Source: an uncultured Collinsella sp. (GTDB lineage: Bacteria; Actinomycetota; Coriobacteriia; Coriobacteriales; Coriobacteriaceae). From it: 30,831 nt of DNA. The position numbers and the translations under genes are program-made. Below the pieces are notes generated by a model. The model made no database searches. It saw nothing but the letters and a program-made list of their open reading frames with translations, and was not told where the DNA came from. How positions within the stretch are numbered: the stretch's first letter is position 1; every line of letters starts with the position of its first letter. This document shows positions 15,043 through 23,194 of this stretch, one piece after another. The stretch spans positions 1-30,831 of the forward strand of contig CABQMF010000018.1 in NCBI GenBank assembly GCA_902465265.1. The letters run 5' to 3'.

Positions 15043-15810
15043 CTACTCGCCTGCCTTGACGACCATAGAGGCGAAGTCGGCAGCCTTGAGCGAAGCGCCG
15101 CCCACGAGGGCACCGTCAACGTCGGGCTTGGCGACAAGCTCGGCGATGTTGCCGGGCTTGGCAGAGCCACCATAGAGAACGCGGATGCCGTTAGCGAGCT
15201 CCTCGCCGAACATCTCCTTGAGGGTCTCACGGATAGCGCCGCAGACCTCCTGAGCGTCCTCGGCGGTAGCGGTCTTGCCGGTGCCGATGGCCCAGATGGG
15301 CTCATAGGCGACGACGACCTGCTTGGGGCAGGTGATCTCAAGACCAGCAAGGCCAGCCTTGACCTGGTTCACAACGTGCTCGACATAGGTGCCAGCCTCG
15401 CGGACCTCGAGGGACTCGCCGCAGCAGAAGACGGGAACAAGACCGGCGGCAACGAGAGCCTTGGCCTTCTTGTTCTGGTCCTCGTCGGTCTCGTGGAAGT
15501 AGTCGCGACGCTCGGAGTGACCGATGATGCAGTAGGTGCAGCCAGCGGACTTGAGCATGTCGCAAGAGGACTCACCGGTGAAGGCACCCTTGGCCTCCCA
15601 GTACACGTTCTGTGCACCGAGGGCGATAGGGGCAGCCTGAATGCGGTCATGAACCGTGGTGATGTCGATGGTCGGAGGGCAGACGAGCACCTCGACGCCA
15701 GCCGGAACCTCAGGCAGAGCCTGGGCCAGCTCGTCGGCGAGCTTGGCGGCCTCGGCGACGTCGTTGTTCATCTTCCAGTTACCAGCGATAAGAAGGGTGC
15801 GATTAGGCAT
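15043..15810 (-). CDS. tpiA: triosephosphate isomerase
   Basis: A 255-residue TIM barrel that interconverts dihydroxyacetone phosphate and glyceraldehyde 3-phosphate. The substrate-binding Asn11 and Lys13 (GNWKMN), the catalytic His98 (IIGHSERR) and Glu170 (AYEPIWAIGTG) are all present. The ATG at 15810 overlaps the end of pgk by 8 nt (ATGCCTAA), showing translational coupling; the longer open frame upstream lies inside pgk and is not used. Confidence 0.97.
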   Translation of the reverse strand: MPNRTLLIAGNWKMNNDVAEAAKLADELAQALPEVPAGVEVLVCPPTIDITTVHDRIQAAPIALGAQNVYWEAKGAFTGESSCDMLKSAGCTYCIIGHSERRDYFHETDEDQNKKAKALVAAGLVPVFCCGESLEVREAGTYVEHVVNQVKAGLAGLEITCPKQVVVAYEPIWAIGTGKTATAEDAQEVCGAIRETLKEMFGEELANGIRVLYGGSAKPGNIAELVAKPDVDGALVGGASLKAADFASMVVKAGE

Positions 15811-16993
15811 CGAGAAGCGCCTCCACTCCGGGCAGGGCCTTACCCTCGACGAGCTCCATGGAAGCGCCACCACCGGTGGAGATCCAGCTCATCTTGTCGG
15901 CCAGGTTGAACTTGTTGACAGCTGCGACGGAGTCGCCACCGCCGATAATCGAGGTGCAGTCGGCCTCGGCGACAGCCTCGGCGATAGCCTGGGTGCCGTG
16001 AGCAAAGTTGTCGAACTCGAAGACGCCCATGGGGCCATTCCAGAACACGGTCTTGGCGCCCTTGACGGCCTCGGCGTAGAGCTCCTCGGTCTTGGGGCCG
16101 ATGTCCATACCCTCACGATCGTCGGGGATAGCGTCGGAAGCGACAACCTCGGGGACAGCGTCCTCGCCAAAGTGATCGGCAACGCGGTTGTCGATGGGGA
16201 GCAGGATCTTGACACCCTTCTCCTCGGCCTTCTTGAGCATCTCGCCAGCGCGCTCGACCCAGTCCTCTTCCTTGAGGGACTGACCGACGGTCAGGCCCTG
16301 AGCCAGGAAGAAGGTGTAGGCCATGCCGCCACCGATGATCAGGGTGTCAGCGGAGTCGATGAGGTGATCGAGAACGCCGATCTTGGAGGAAACCTTGGAA
16401 CCGCCGACGATAGCGACGAAGGGGCGCTCGGGCTCGGCGAAGATGCCGGTCAGCGTGTCGACCTCCTTCTCAAGCAGGAAGCCAGCGACGGCAGGCAGGT
16501 AAGCGGCGGGGCCCACGACGGAACCCTGGGCGCGGTGAGCGGTGCCGAAGGCATCGAGAACGAAGACGTCACCATAGGAAGCGAGCTTCTTAGCGATCTC
16601 GGGATCGTTCTTCTTCTCACGCTTATCGAAGCGGACGTTCTCGAGAACGAGAACCTTGCCCGGCTCGACGGCAGCGACAGCCTCGGCAGCCTTCTCGCCG
16701 TAAGTGTCGGCGACAAAGGCAACGTCGAGACCAGAGAGCTCGGCGAGCTTCTTGGCGACGGGCTCGAGGGACAGCTCGGGCTGGAAGCCGGTGCCATCGG
16801 GACGGCCGAGGTGGCTCATGAGGATGACGCGAGCGTTGTGCTCAACGAGATAGTTGATGGTGGGCAGGGCAGCCTTGATACGGGTGGTGTCGCCAACGAC
16901 GCCATCCTTGATAGGCACGTTGAAGTCAACGCGGACGAGAACGCGCTTGCCGTCGACATCGATGTCGCGGACGGTCTTCTTGGTAAAGGCCAT
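15803..16993 (-). CDS. pgk: phosphoglycerate kinase
   Basis: A 396-residue two-domain enzyme making ATP from 1,3-bisphosphoglycerate. The N-terminal signature RVDFNVP (21-27) and MSHLGRP bind the sugar phosphate; the C-terminal FWNGPMGVFE and GGGDSVAA bind nucleotide. The ATG at 16993 is preferred (GAAAGG upstream) over an in-frame ATG at 17029. The 58-nt leader between the gap terminator and the start contains a 7-bp hairpin (17017-17039), so transcription probably includes read-through from gap. Confidence 0.97.
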   Translation of the reverse strand: MAFTKKTVRDIDVDGKRVLVRVDFNVPIKDGVVGDTTRIKAALPTINYLVEHNARVILMSHLGRPDGTGFQPELSLEPVAKKLAELSGLDVAFVADTYGEKAAEAVAAVEPGKVLVLENVRFDKREKKNDPEIAKKLASYGDVFVLDAFGTAHRAQGSVVGPAAYLPAVAGFLLEKEVDTLTGIFAEPERPFVAIVGGSKVSSKIGVLDHLIDSADTLIIGGGMAYTFFLAQGLTVGQSLKEEDWVERAGEMLKKAEEKGVKILLPIDNRVADHFGEDAVPEVVASDAIPDDREGMDIGPKTEELYAEAVKGAKTVFWNGPMGVFEFDNFAHGTQAIAEAVAEADCTSIIGGGDSVAAVNKFNLADKMSWISTGGGASMELVEGKALPGVEALLDA

Positions 16994-17045
16994 GTTTGCT
17001 TCTACCTTTCGTACGTGTCTGCCTCCCATTACGGCAGACGATTTC

Positions 17046-17096
17046 TTATAAAAAGGGCGCGACCCTAGGGTGTAAGCCCTATGAGGCCGCGCCCTT
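17046..17096 (-). terminator. terminator between gap and pgk
   Basis: Outer stem AAGGGCGCG/CGCGCCCTT (17053-17061, 17088-17096) with an inner TAGGG/CCCTA stem, then TTTTTAT on the minus strand. It would partly insulate the very highly expressed gap gene from pgk-tpiA-gpmI. Confidence 0.85.
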
Positions 17097-17133
17097 CTTT
17101 AGACGCTCAACGAGCTATTCGCTAAAAGCTAAA

Positions 17134-18159
17134 TTAAGCAACGAACTTCTCGAAGTACTTGATGGTGCGGACCATCTGAGAGGTGTAGGAGTTCTCGTTG
17201 TCGTACCAAGAGGTGACCTGAACGAGGGTCTGGCCGTTGCCGAGATCAGAGCACATGGTCTGAGTGGCGTCGAAGATGGAGCCGTGGGTCTCGCCGACGA
17301 TGTCGCGGGAGACGATCTGGTCCTCGTTGTAGGCGAAGGTATCGGAGATGGTCTCGGCGTAGGCCTTCATGGCAGCGTTGACCTCGTCGACGGTGACCTT
17401 CTTGTCAACGACGGCGTAGAGGTTGGTCAGCGAGCCGGTCGGCGTCGGGACGCGCTGGGCGGCACCGATGAGCTTGCCGTTGAGCTCGGGGAGAACCAGG
17501 CCGATGGCCTTGGCAGCGCCCGTGGTGTTCGGGACGATGTTCTCGGAGCAGGCGCGGGAGCGACGGAAGTTGCCCTTGCGCTGCGGGCCGTCGAGCGGCA
17601 TCTGGTCGCCGGTGAAGGCGTGGATGGTGGTCATGATGCCGGACACGATGGGAGCGAAGTCGTTCAGACCCTTGGCCATCGGGGCGAGGCAGTTGGTGGT
17701 GCAGGAAGCAGCGGAGATGATGTTGTCCTCAGCGGTCAGCGTCTCATGGTTGACGTTGTACACGATGGTGGGCAGATCGCTGCCAGCCGGAGCGGAGATG
17801 ACGACCTTCTTGGCGCCAGCGTTGATGTGAGCCTGAGCCTTAGCCTTGCTGGTGTAGAAGCCGGTGCACTCGAGAACGACGTCGACGTCGAGGTCGCCCC
17901 AAGGCAGGTTGTTGGCGTCGGCCTCCTTGTAGATCTTGATCTCCTTGCCGTCAACGGTGATGGAATCCTCGCCAGCAACGACCTCGTGATCGCGAGCATA
18001 GTTGCCCTGCGTGGAGTCGTACTTCAGCAGGTAAGCGAGCATATCGGGAGAGGTGAGGTCGTTGATAGCGACGATCTCGGAGCCCTCATGACCGAACATC
18101 TGACGGAAAGCCAGACGACCGATGCGACCGAAGCCGTTAATAGCAACCTTTACTGCCAT
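17134..18159 (-). CDS. gap: glyceraldehyde-3-phosphate dehydrogenase (NAD)
   Basis: A 341-residue glycolytic dehydrogenase. The Rossmann motif INGFGRIGR (7-15), Asp34 in AINDLT (NAD rather than NADP preference), the catalytic Cys153 in ASCTTNCLAP and the downstream TIHAFTGDQ histidine are in place, with WYDNENSY near the C-terminus. The ATG at 18159 has AAAGGAG upstream; the longer frame above it covers the leader. It lies between whiA and pgk, the usual actinobacterial/firmicute order. Confidence 0.97.
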   Translation of the reverse strand: MAVKVAINGFGRIGRLAFRQMFGHEGSEIVAINDLTSPDMLAYLLKYDSTQGNYARDHEVVAGEDSITVDGKEIKIYKEADANNLPWGDLDVDVVLECTGFYTSKAKAQAHINAGAKKVVISAPAGSDLPTIVYNVNHETLTAEDNIISAASCTTNCLAPMAKGLNDFAPIVSGIMTTIHAFTGDQMPLDGPQRKGNFRRSRACSENIVPNTTGAAKAIGLVLPELNGKLIGAAQRVPTPTGSLTNLYAVVDKKVTVDEVNAAMKAYAETISDTFAYNEDQIVSRDIVGETHGSIFDATQTMCSDLGNGQTLVQVTSWYDNENSYTSQMVRTIKYFEKFVA

Positions 18160-18231
18160 TGTGTCTCCTTTCGTAAGGCCCCCGCAAGCTACAGCGCCTG
18201 CCGTTGAGGCCCACAAACTAACCACTCGCCT

Positions 18232-18260
18232 AATATACCTTTTTTTTGACTTGAATTTCA
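18232..18260 (-). promoter_or_regulatory. possible gap promoter
   Basis: A good -10 TATATT (18232-18237) on the minus strand, 73 nt before the gap start, with a poor -35 (TGAAAT at 18255-18260, 17-bp spacer) and a run of A residues in the spacer. Confidence 0.4.
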
Positions 18261-18293
18261 CGAGAATGCTCGAAATTGAAAATCAAATTTTCG

Positions 18294-18307
18294 TTAAAAC
18301 GTTTTAA
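18294..18307. promoter_or_regulatory. 14-bp palindrome upstream of gap
   Basis: TTAAAACGTTTTAA is a perfect palindrome about 135 nt upstream of the gap start and 60 nt above its probable -10 box. It has the form of a LacI/GntR-type half-site pair, but no regulator can be named. Confidence 0.35.
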
Positions 18308-18352
18308 AGAATAAAATAGCAGCTAAATCCGTATATACGTCGATACTGTAAA

Positions 18353-19282
18353 CTACTTGTTTGCTTCAATGAGCTTTTCAAGCCGTAAAACACGATGGTA
18401 GAGGGCTGACTTCGACAAGGGGGGATCAGCCATCTCCCCCAAATCACGCAGTGACAGATCGGGATAGCGCTCGCGCAGGTCGCAAAAGACCGCCAAGGCA
18501 TCCGGAAGCGCATCGCGAAGGCCACGCTGCTCGAGCTCATCGATAAGCGCAAGCTGATGTTGGGCGGCACCGGCGCTTCTGGTCTGGTTGGCGAGCTCGG
18601 CGTTCACGCGACGGTTCACATCGTTCTTAACCAACTTGACCGCGCGCGCCTCCTCAATCTCGGCAACGCTGCGCTTGGCACCAATCAGCTTTAAAAGATG
18701 CTGGATTTCCTCGGCGCTCTTAATGTACACAGCATATGACCCCCGCCGTGCATTAACACGCGCATGGACCCCAATCTGCTCCAACAGATCGCAAAGCCCC
18801 TTGGCATATTGCTCGCCCTGTACCGCAATTTCCAAATGAAAATCGCCGCGTGGATCGGCCACGAAGCCGCCCGCGATGAGTGCGCCGCGGATATAGGCAA
18901 GTCTACAGCAAGGACGCGCAACGATATGTCGGGGCACGCCGGCGACAAGTCCTCCCCTACGGTCGAGGATACCCAGCAGCACCAGAGCCTTATCCAAATC
19001 GGGCTGATCGGGCAAGGTGATGAGATAGTTTCGAACCTTATGCAAGACAGATTTGCGGACGGTGAACTCCGTTTTGAGCTTAAGGATACGATGCGTCAGC
19101 GTGATCATCGTGCGCGCGACGGCTCCCGTCTCAGTCGCAACTGTCAAACGATACCGCCCAGAGCCAGTAAGCGAGAGCGTACCACTCACGCGCGTGAGGG
19201 CGGCAAGCGTCGACAAGTCGCAGTATTCACATTCGGGTTCGCAGCGCGCAAGCTCGTCGCGCACCTCAGCGGTAAACGACAT
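18353..19282 (-). CDS. whiA: DNA-binding protein WhiA (sporulation/cell-division regulator homologue)
   Basis: A 309-residue protein with the WhiA plan: an N-terminal LAGLIDADG-like domain (core AYIRGALIAGGFVADPRGDFHLE at about 129-151), a linker with the family's NDVNRRVNAELAN motif (220-232), and a C-terminal helix-turn-helix (~270-305, YPDLSLRDLGEMADPPLSKS). Three cysteines cluster near the start (14, 18, 21), and a Cys pair sits at 125-126. It is a transcription factor of cell division in Streptomyces and affects chromosome segregation in Bacillus. It begins 6 nt after rapZ; the CofD/YvcK-like gene that usually lies between them is absent. Confidence 0.95.
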   Translation of the reverse strand: MSFTAEVRDELARCEPECEYCDLSTLAALTRVSGTLSLTGSGRYRLTVATETGAVARTMITLTHRILKLKTEFTVRKSVLHKVRNYLITLPDQPDLDKALVLLGILDRRGGLVAGVPRHIVARPCCRLAYIRGALIAGGFVADPRGDFHLEIAVQGEQYAKGLCDLLEQIGVHARVNARRGSYAVYIKSAEEIQHLLKLIGAKRSVAEIEEARAVKLVKNDVNRRVNAELANQTRSAGAAQHQLALIDELEQRGLRDALPDALAVFCDLRERYPDLSLRDLGEMADPPLSKSALYHRVLRLEKLIEANK

Positions 19283-19288
19283 GCAGGC

Positions 19289-20209
19289 CTATGCCTTCGT
19301 GTTGGCGCGCGACAGGTCGCGGTGGGAGATGCTCACGTGGTACTGAGCGCCTTCCAGGTAACGGGCCGTGGCCTCGGCAATGGCAACGCTGCGATGCTGG
19401 CCGCCCGTGCAGCCGATGGCGATAGAAAGCTGCGGCTTTCCCTCCGCGATATAGCCCGGCATCACCGTATCGAGCAGCTGTGTCCAAGCCTTCCAAAACT
19501 CCTGCGTCTTGGGATGGTCCAGAACAAAATCGGAGACCTTTTTATCGAGACCGGTCATGGTGCGCATCTCGGGATCGTAGAACGGATTAGGCAGGAAGCG
19601 GACGTCGATCATAATGTCCGCCTCGACGGGCATGCCGTGCTTAAAGCCAAACGAGAACACGTGGACGTCCATGAGCTGCTGGTCGGACAGTTCGGAAAAT
19701 GCCATGCGTAGCTTGTTGCGCAGCGCAGAGGTGCGCAGACGGCTCGTGTCGATAATCATATCGGCTCGATCGCGCACGCCCTGTAGCTGCAGGCGCTCGC
19801 GCTGAATGGCATCGGCCGTAGTCTCTCCCGGCTTGGCAATGGGATGACGGCGGCGATTTTCGCTGTAGCGACGAATCAGCACCTCGTCAGAAGCCTCCAG
19901 GAACACGATGTCGCAGCTCATCTCGCGCTCTTCGAGCGCGGCGACCGCATCGAGCAACTCGTCAAACAGTCCCTGGCTACGCAGATCGCAGGTGACGGCG
20001 AGATGCCTGCCCACGCCCGTATTGATGCCGACGAGCTCGGCAAGCTGGGCGATCAGACGCGGAGGCAGGTTATCGATGCAAAAATAGCCCATGTCCTCGA
20101 ACACGTGCATGGCCTGTGTGCGGCCCGATCCGGACATTCCGGTGATGATGACGATATCGGGGATGCGCTCCGAGCGCTCCGCCGCATCCATGGCATCTCC
20201 CTTTTGCAT
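19289..20209 (-). CDS. rapZ: RNase adapter protein RapZ (YvcJ-type nucleotide-binding protein)
   Basis: A 306-residue P-loop protein. Walker A is GMSGSGRT (24-31), followed by EDMGYFCIDNLPP, and the C-terminal half carries GCTGGQHRSVAIAE and the HRD end typical of RapZ. In enterobacteria it governs glucosamine-6-P synthesis through small-RNA decay; in Gram-positives it binds nucleotides and its role is less clear. GGGAGG precedes the ATG at 20209 by 6 nt; a second ATG at 20191 (GGGAG 5 nt upstream) is also possible. It forms a two-gene unit with whiA. Confidence 0.93.
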   Translation of the reverse strand: MQKGDAMDAAERSERIPDIVIITGMSGSGRTQAMHVFEDMGYFCIDNLPPRLIAQLAELVGINTGVGRHLAVTCDLRSQGLFDELLDAVAALEEREMSCDIVFLEASDEVLIRRYSENRRRHPIAKPGETTADAIQRERLQLQGVRDRADMIIDTSRLRTSALRNKLRMAFSELSDQQLMDVHVFSFGFKHGMPVEADIMIDVRFLPNPFYDPEMRTMTGLDKKVSDFVLDHPKTQEFWKAWTQLLDTVMPGYIAEGKPQLSIAIGCTGGQHRSVAIAEATARYLEGAQYHVSISHRDLSRANTKA

Positions 20210-20229
20210 GTGCTGCCTCCCGAAAACAA

Positions 20230-20259
20230 GCGCGGGACCCAGCAACCCGGATCCCGCGC
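20230..20259 (-). terminator. terminator of the sialic-acid operon
   Basis: Minus-strand stem GCGCGGGA/TCCCGCGC (20252-20259 and 20230-20237), 14-nt loop, then TTGTTTT. It lies in the leader of rapZ, just before its Shine-Dalgarno sequence. Confidence 0.8.
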
Positions 20260-20277
20260 GGTCAATTGCCTTTATTG

Positions 20278-20283
20278 AGTATA
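20278..20283 (-). promoter_or_regulatory. possible -10 box for rapZ-whiA
   Basis: TATACT on the minus strand between the nanE stop and rapZ, near-consensus but without a recognisable -35. If used, the transcript would begin upstream of the terminator hairpin and need to read through it. Confidence 0.25.
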
Positions 20284-20310
20284 CCGCCCCGAGCGGATAC
20301 GAGGCCCGTC

Positions 20311-20997
20311 TTACGCCTCAAGCGCAGCCTTGAACCAACTTGTAATACTCGTGGGGTGCGTGATGGCGGTGCCGACGACAACGGCCCAGGCGCCAGCATC
20401 GATCGCGGCGCGAGCCTCCTCGGGCGTGTGCACGCGACCCTCGCAGATGATGGGAAGGCCGGGGAATTCCTCGGTCGCCTGACGCAGGAGCGGCAGGTCG
20501 GGGCCATCGGCCATGGTGCAGTCGATGGCGGCGACACCGTGAGAGAGCGTGGTGGATACCAGGTCGAAGCCCATATCAACCGCACGGCGAATGTCCTCGA
20601 TGGTGGCACAATCCGCCATCAGGAGCACACCCTCCTCGTGCAGCGGGCGGAAGGTATCCTCGACCGTCTTGCCATCGGGGCGCGGACGATCGGTGGCGTC
20701 GATCGCCACGATATCGGCGCCGGCAGCAACGCAGGCGCGAGCGTGACGCAGCGTCGGCGTGATGTAAACGCCCTCGTGCCCATCCTTCCACAGGCCGATG
20801 ACGGGAACCTCACAGCGACCCTTAATGGCGGCAATGTCGGCAAGGCCCTGGCAGCGAATGGCGGCGGCGCCACCGAGCTCGCAAGCGCGAGACATTTGAG
20901 CCATGGTCTCGGGCGTACGAAGCGGCTCGCCCATATACGCCTGAACGCTCACGACGAGCTTACCCTTTAGGGATTGAATCAAAGGATCGACGGTCAT
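20311..20997 (-). CDS. nanE: N-acetylmannosamine-6-phosphate 2-epimerase
   Basis: A 228-residue TIM-barrel enzyme converting ManNAc-6-P to GlcNAc-6-P, the last dedicated step of sialic acid breakdown. Family motifs visible: IRCQG (47-51), KDGHEGVYITPT (71-82), DIVAIDATDRPRPDG (95-109) with the catalytic region, CEGRVHTPEEA and VVVGTAITHP near the end. The ATG at 20997 has AGAAAGG ten nt upstream. It follows nanK after 70 nt and ends the operon ahead of a terminator. Confidence 0.95.
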   Translation of the reverse strand: MTVDPLIQSLKGKLVVSVQAYMGEPLRTPETMAQMSRACELGGAAAIRCQGLADIAAIKGRCEVPVIGLWKDGHEGVYITPTLRHARACVAAGADIVAIDATDRPRPDGKTVEDTFRPLHEEGVLLMADCATIEDIRRAVDMGFDLVSTTLSHGVAAIDCTMADGPDLPLLRQATEEFPGLPIICEGRVHTPEEARAAIDAGAWAVVVGTAITHPTSITSWFKAALEA

Positions 20998-21067
20998 AAG
21001 GCTGCAACCTTTCTCAGAACAGCCTCCCGAGGCGTGTTGTCTCGAGAGGCTCCTACAGCAGATACGT

Positions 21068-22033
21068 TTACTTTAACGAGGCAAGAAGATGCTCAGCGGC
21101 ACCAATGAGCGGCGCGTCGCCCTCCAGAGACCCGATGAGGATCGGTGTGTCCTGAAGCGGGTCGAGTGCCTGGCTGGCATAGCCCTCGTGCACCGAGTCC
21201 TTCCACGTCTGCGAACGCCAATCGGGACCCTGGTGAATCACGCCGCCCGAAAGCACGATGACCTCTGGATCCAGAATGTTGGCGAGCGAGCCTAAGCTGG
21301 CGCCCAGTGCAAAGCCGGCGTCATGGATGACCTCAGTCGCCTTTGCGTCGCCCGCGCGGCACAGGTCGTTTACATCGCGACCGACCGAAGGACGGCTGGG
21401 GTCGACGCGGCCAAAGCGCTCGTCGTACATGCGACCAATGGAAGTGCCCGAAGCAACAGACTCAAGATGGCCGGAACGCCCGCAGGCGCAGGGAATGCCG
21501 GCGGCAGCCGAGCACTCGATGTGGCCCATATGACCGGCAGCACCGTGGAAGCCCTGCATCACGCGGCCGTTCTCGACATATGCGCCGCCGATGCCCGTAC
21601 CGATGCCCAGACACAAGACGGAGAACTTGCCCTTGCCGACGCCCCAGTGGGCCTCGCCCAGAGCATGAGCCTGCACGTCGCCCACCACGGCAACGGGAAG
21701 ACCAAGGTCCTCGCGCAGACGCGGCCCCAACTGAACGCCAGACCAGCCGGGCATGATCTCGTTGGCGTAGGCGATGGCGCCCGTCTTGGGGTCGACGACA
21801 CCGGCGGCGCCAATACCGATACCGAGGACCTCGACATCGGGGTTCGCCTCGAGAGCAGCCTTGATGGACGCCTCGATGCGCTGGAAAACTGCCTCGCCGC
21901 CTTCTTGGGCCTCGGTGGGAACCTCAGCTTCAAAGACCGGATGGGGCACGCCGCCATCAGCCGGATACTCCATAATGGCAGTCGCAATCTTGGTGCCGCC
22001 GATATCGACGGAGCAAACGTACTTGTTCTCCAT
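21068..22033 (-). CDS. nanK: ROK-family sugar kinase, probable N-acetylmannosamine kinase
   Basis: A 321-residue kinase. DIGGTK (10-15) is the ATP phosphate loop, GIGTGIGG (143-150) the second phosphate motif, and Asp119 in VVGDVQAHALGE aligns with the catalytic aspartate. The zinc region is GHMGHIEC (167-174) then CACGRSGHLE (182-191): the usual CxCGxxGCxE has His in place of its third cysteine. Between nanA and nanE the expected job is ManNAc to ManNAc-6-P; by sequence alone glucokinase is an alternative. ATG at 22033 with AAGGAG 6 nt upstream. A long hairpin separates it from nanA. Confidence 0.85.
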   Translation of the reverse strand: MENKYVCSVDIGGTKIATAIMEYPADGGVPHPVFEAEVPTEAQEGGEAVFQRIEASIKAALEANPDVEVLGIGIGAAGVVDPKTGAIAYANEIMPGWSGVQLGPRLREDLGLPVAVVGDVQAHALGEAHWGVGKGKFSVLCLGIGTGIGGAYVENGRVMQGFHGAAGHMGHIECSAAAGIPCACGRSGHLESVASGTSIGRMYDERFGRVDPSRPSVGRDVNDLCRAGDAKATEVIHDAGFALGASLGSLANILDPEVIVLSGGVIHQGPDWRSQTWKDSVHEGYASQALDPLQDTPILIGSLEGDAPLIGAAEHLLASLK

Positions 22034-22110
22034 GTCGCTCTCCTTAGGAGATATAAACAACTACAGGAAATGCGCCGTCAGGCTAGCCGTCACAGCGCGG
22101 TAAAGGTTTT

Positions 22111-22198
22111 CCAGGTGCCCGAGATCGCCGAGAAGCCGTGTGGCCATTGACCTAATGGGTCATGGCCGCACGGTTGAACGGCGAGGTCGGGTGCCTGG
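22111..22198 (-). repeat. long two-part hairpin between nanA and nanK
   Basis: The inner stem pairs 22136-22152 with 22157-22173 (17 nt per arm, a G-U pair and one or two imperfections, loop TAAT). The outer stem pairs 22111-22130 with ~22179-22198 (20 bp, two mismatches and G-U pairs). Five-nt interruptions, TTCAA and CTTCT on the mRNA strand, separate the stems. No U-run, so it looks more like an mRNA processing or stability element than a terminator. Its interruptions do not match those of elements A and B. Confidence 0.65.
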
Positions 22199-22205
22199 GA
22201 AAGCT

Positions 22206-23126
22206 TTAAAGGAGGCCGTTGTCCTGGAGGACCTTCTTAATCGCCTCGACGTTCTCGCCGGTCATGGCCTTCACCGGGCGCGGCATGGTCGGGCTGTCGA
22301 AGATGCCCATGAGGTTCATAGCGGTCTTGAAGGCGCCGACGCCACCGGCATAGCCCTGGACGCCCGAGGTGACATCCCAGATGTGGGAAATCTCATTGAG
22401 GCGATCCTGCTCGGCCTTGACGGTAGCCCAGTCACCAGCCTGAGCGGCCTTCCACTGACGCACGTAACCCTCGGGCTCAACGTTGGCGAGACCCGGGACG
22501 GAACCGTCGGCGCCGCCGAGATAGGCGCCGTCGACAACAACCTCGTGACCGGTGAGGATGCTCATCGGATGGCCGTTCTTCTCGTTCTCCTGAACGAGGT
22601 AGCGGAACGAGATGTCATCACCCGAGGAATCCTTGACGCCAGCAAGGACGCCCTCGGCGCCGAGCTTGGCAAGGAGCTTCCAGGGGAGCTTGGTGTGAAC
22701 GCACACGGGAATGTCATAGGCAAAGATGGGCAGGTCGAGCTCCTCGTGCAGGATGCGGAAGTGCTCCTCGACCTCGGTCATGCCCTGCAGGGCATAGAAC
22801 GGGCAGGTGGCGACGAGGGCGTCGGCGCCCAGCTCCTGAGCAACCTTGCCGTGCTCGATCATGCGCTCGGTCTCGGTATCGATGATGCCGACCAGAACAG
22901 GCACACGGTGGTCGACGATACGAACGGCCTCGGCGATAATCTGGCGACGGCGCTCATCGGTGGAGAAGACGACCTCACCCGAGGATCCCAAGAAGAACAG
23001 ACCATCGACGCCGGCATCGATCATGCGGTTGATGCTGCGCTCAAAGGAGGCAACATCAAGCTGGTGATCTTCGGTATCGGGAACAACGACGGGAGGGATA
23101 ACGCCGGTGAATTTCTGAGTTGCCAC
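22206..23126 (-). CDS. nanA: N-acetylneuraminate lyase-type aldolase (DapA/NanA family)
   Basis: A 306-residue class I aldolase of the DHDPS/NAL family, expected to split N-acetylneuraminate into ManNAc and pyruvate. GSSGE (47-51) binds the carboxylate of pyruvate, Tyr137 in YDIP is the proton shuttle, and Lys165 in GVKDSSGD forms the Schiff base. The start is GTG at 23126 with AAGGAG 6 nt upstream; the open frame extending to 23210 lacks a ribosome site. Neighbours nanK and nanE argue for sialic acid lyase over dihydrodipicolinate synthase, although the motifs alone do not exclude another 2-keto-sugar-acid aldolase. Confidence 0.85.
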   Translation of the reverse strand: MATQKFTGVIPPVVVPDTEDHQLDVASFERSINRMIDAGVDGLFFLGSSGEVVFSTDERRRQIIAEAVRIVDHRVPVLVGIIDTETERMIEHGKVAQELGADALVATCPFYALQGMTEVEEHFRILHEELDLPIFAYDIPVCVHTKLPWKLLAKLGAEGVLAGVKDSSGDDISFRYLVQENEKNGHPMSILTGHEVVVDGAYLGGADGSVPGLANVEPEGYVRQWKAAQAGDWATVKAEQDRLNEISHIWDVTSGVQGYAGGVGAFKTAMNLMGIFDSPTMPRPVKAMTGENVEAIKKVLQDNGLL

Positions 23127-23194
23127 AAGAATCTCCTTAGTTGTCTGGCAGGCGGCCCTATGCCACCCACTCTTGTTGACAGTGTCCAGGCCGT

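Noticed and set aside
13079..15175. 698-codon plus-strand frame opposite gpmI, and similar long plus-strand frames opposite oppA, the fused permease-ATPase and the second receptor gene
   Set aside because: They lie exactly antisense to well-supported genes, have low-complexity Val/Gly/Asp-rich translations typical of GC-biased shadows, and lack ribosome sites.
22206..23126. Calling this aldolase dapA (dihydrodipicolinate synthase)
   Set aside because: The catalytic residues are shared by both families, but nanK and nanE directly follow and no lysine-pathway genes are near.
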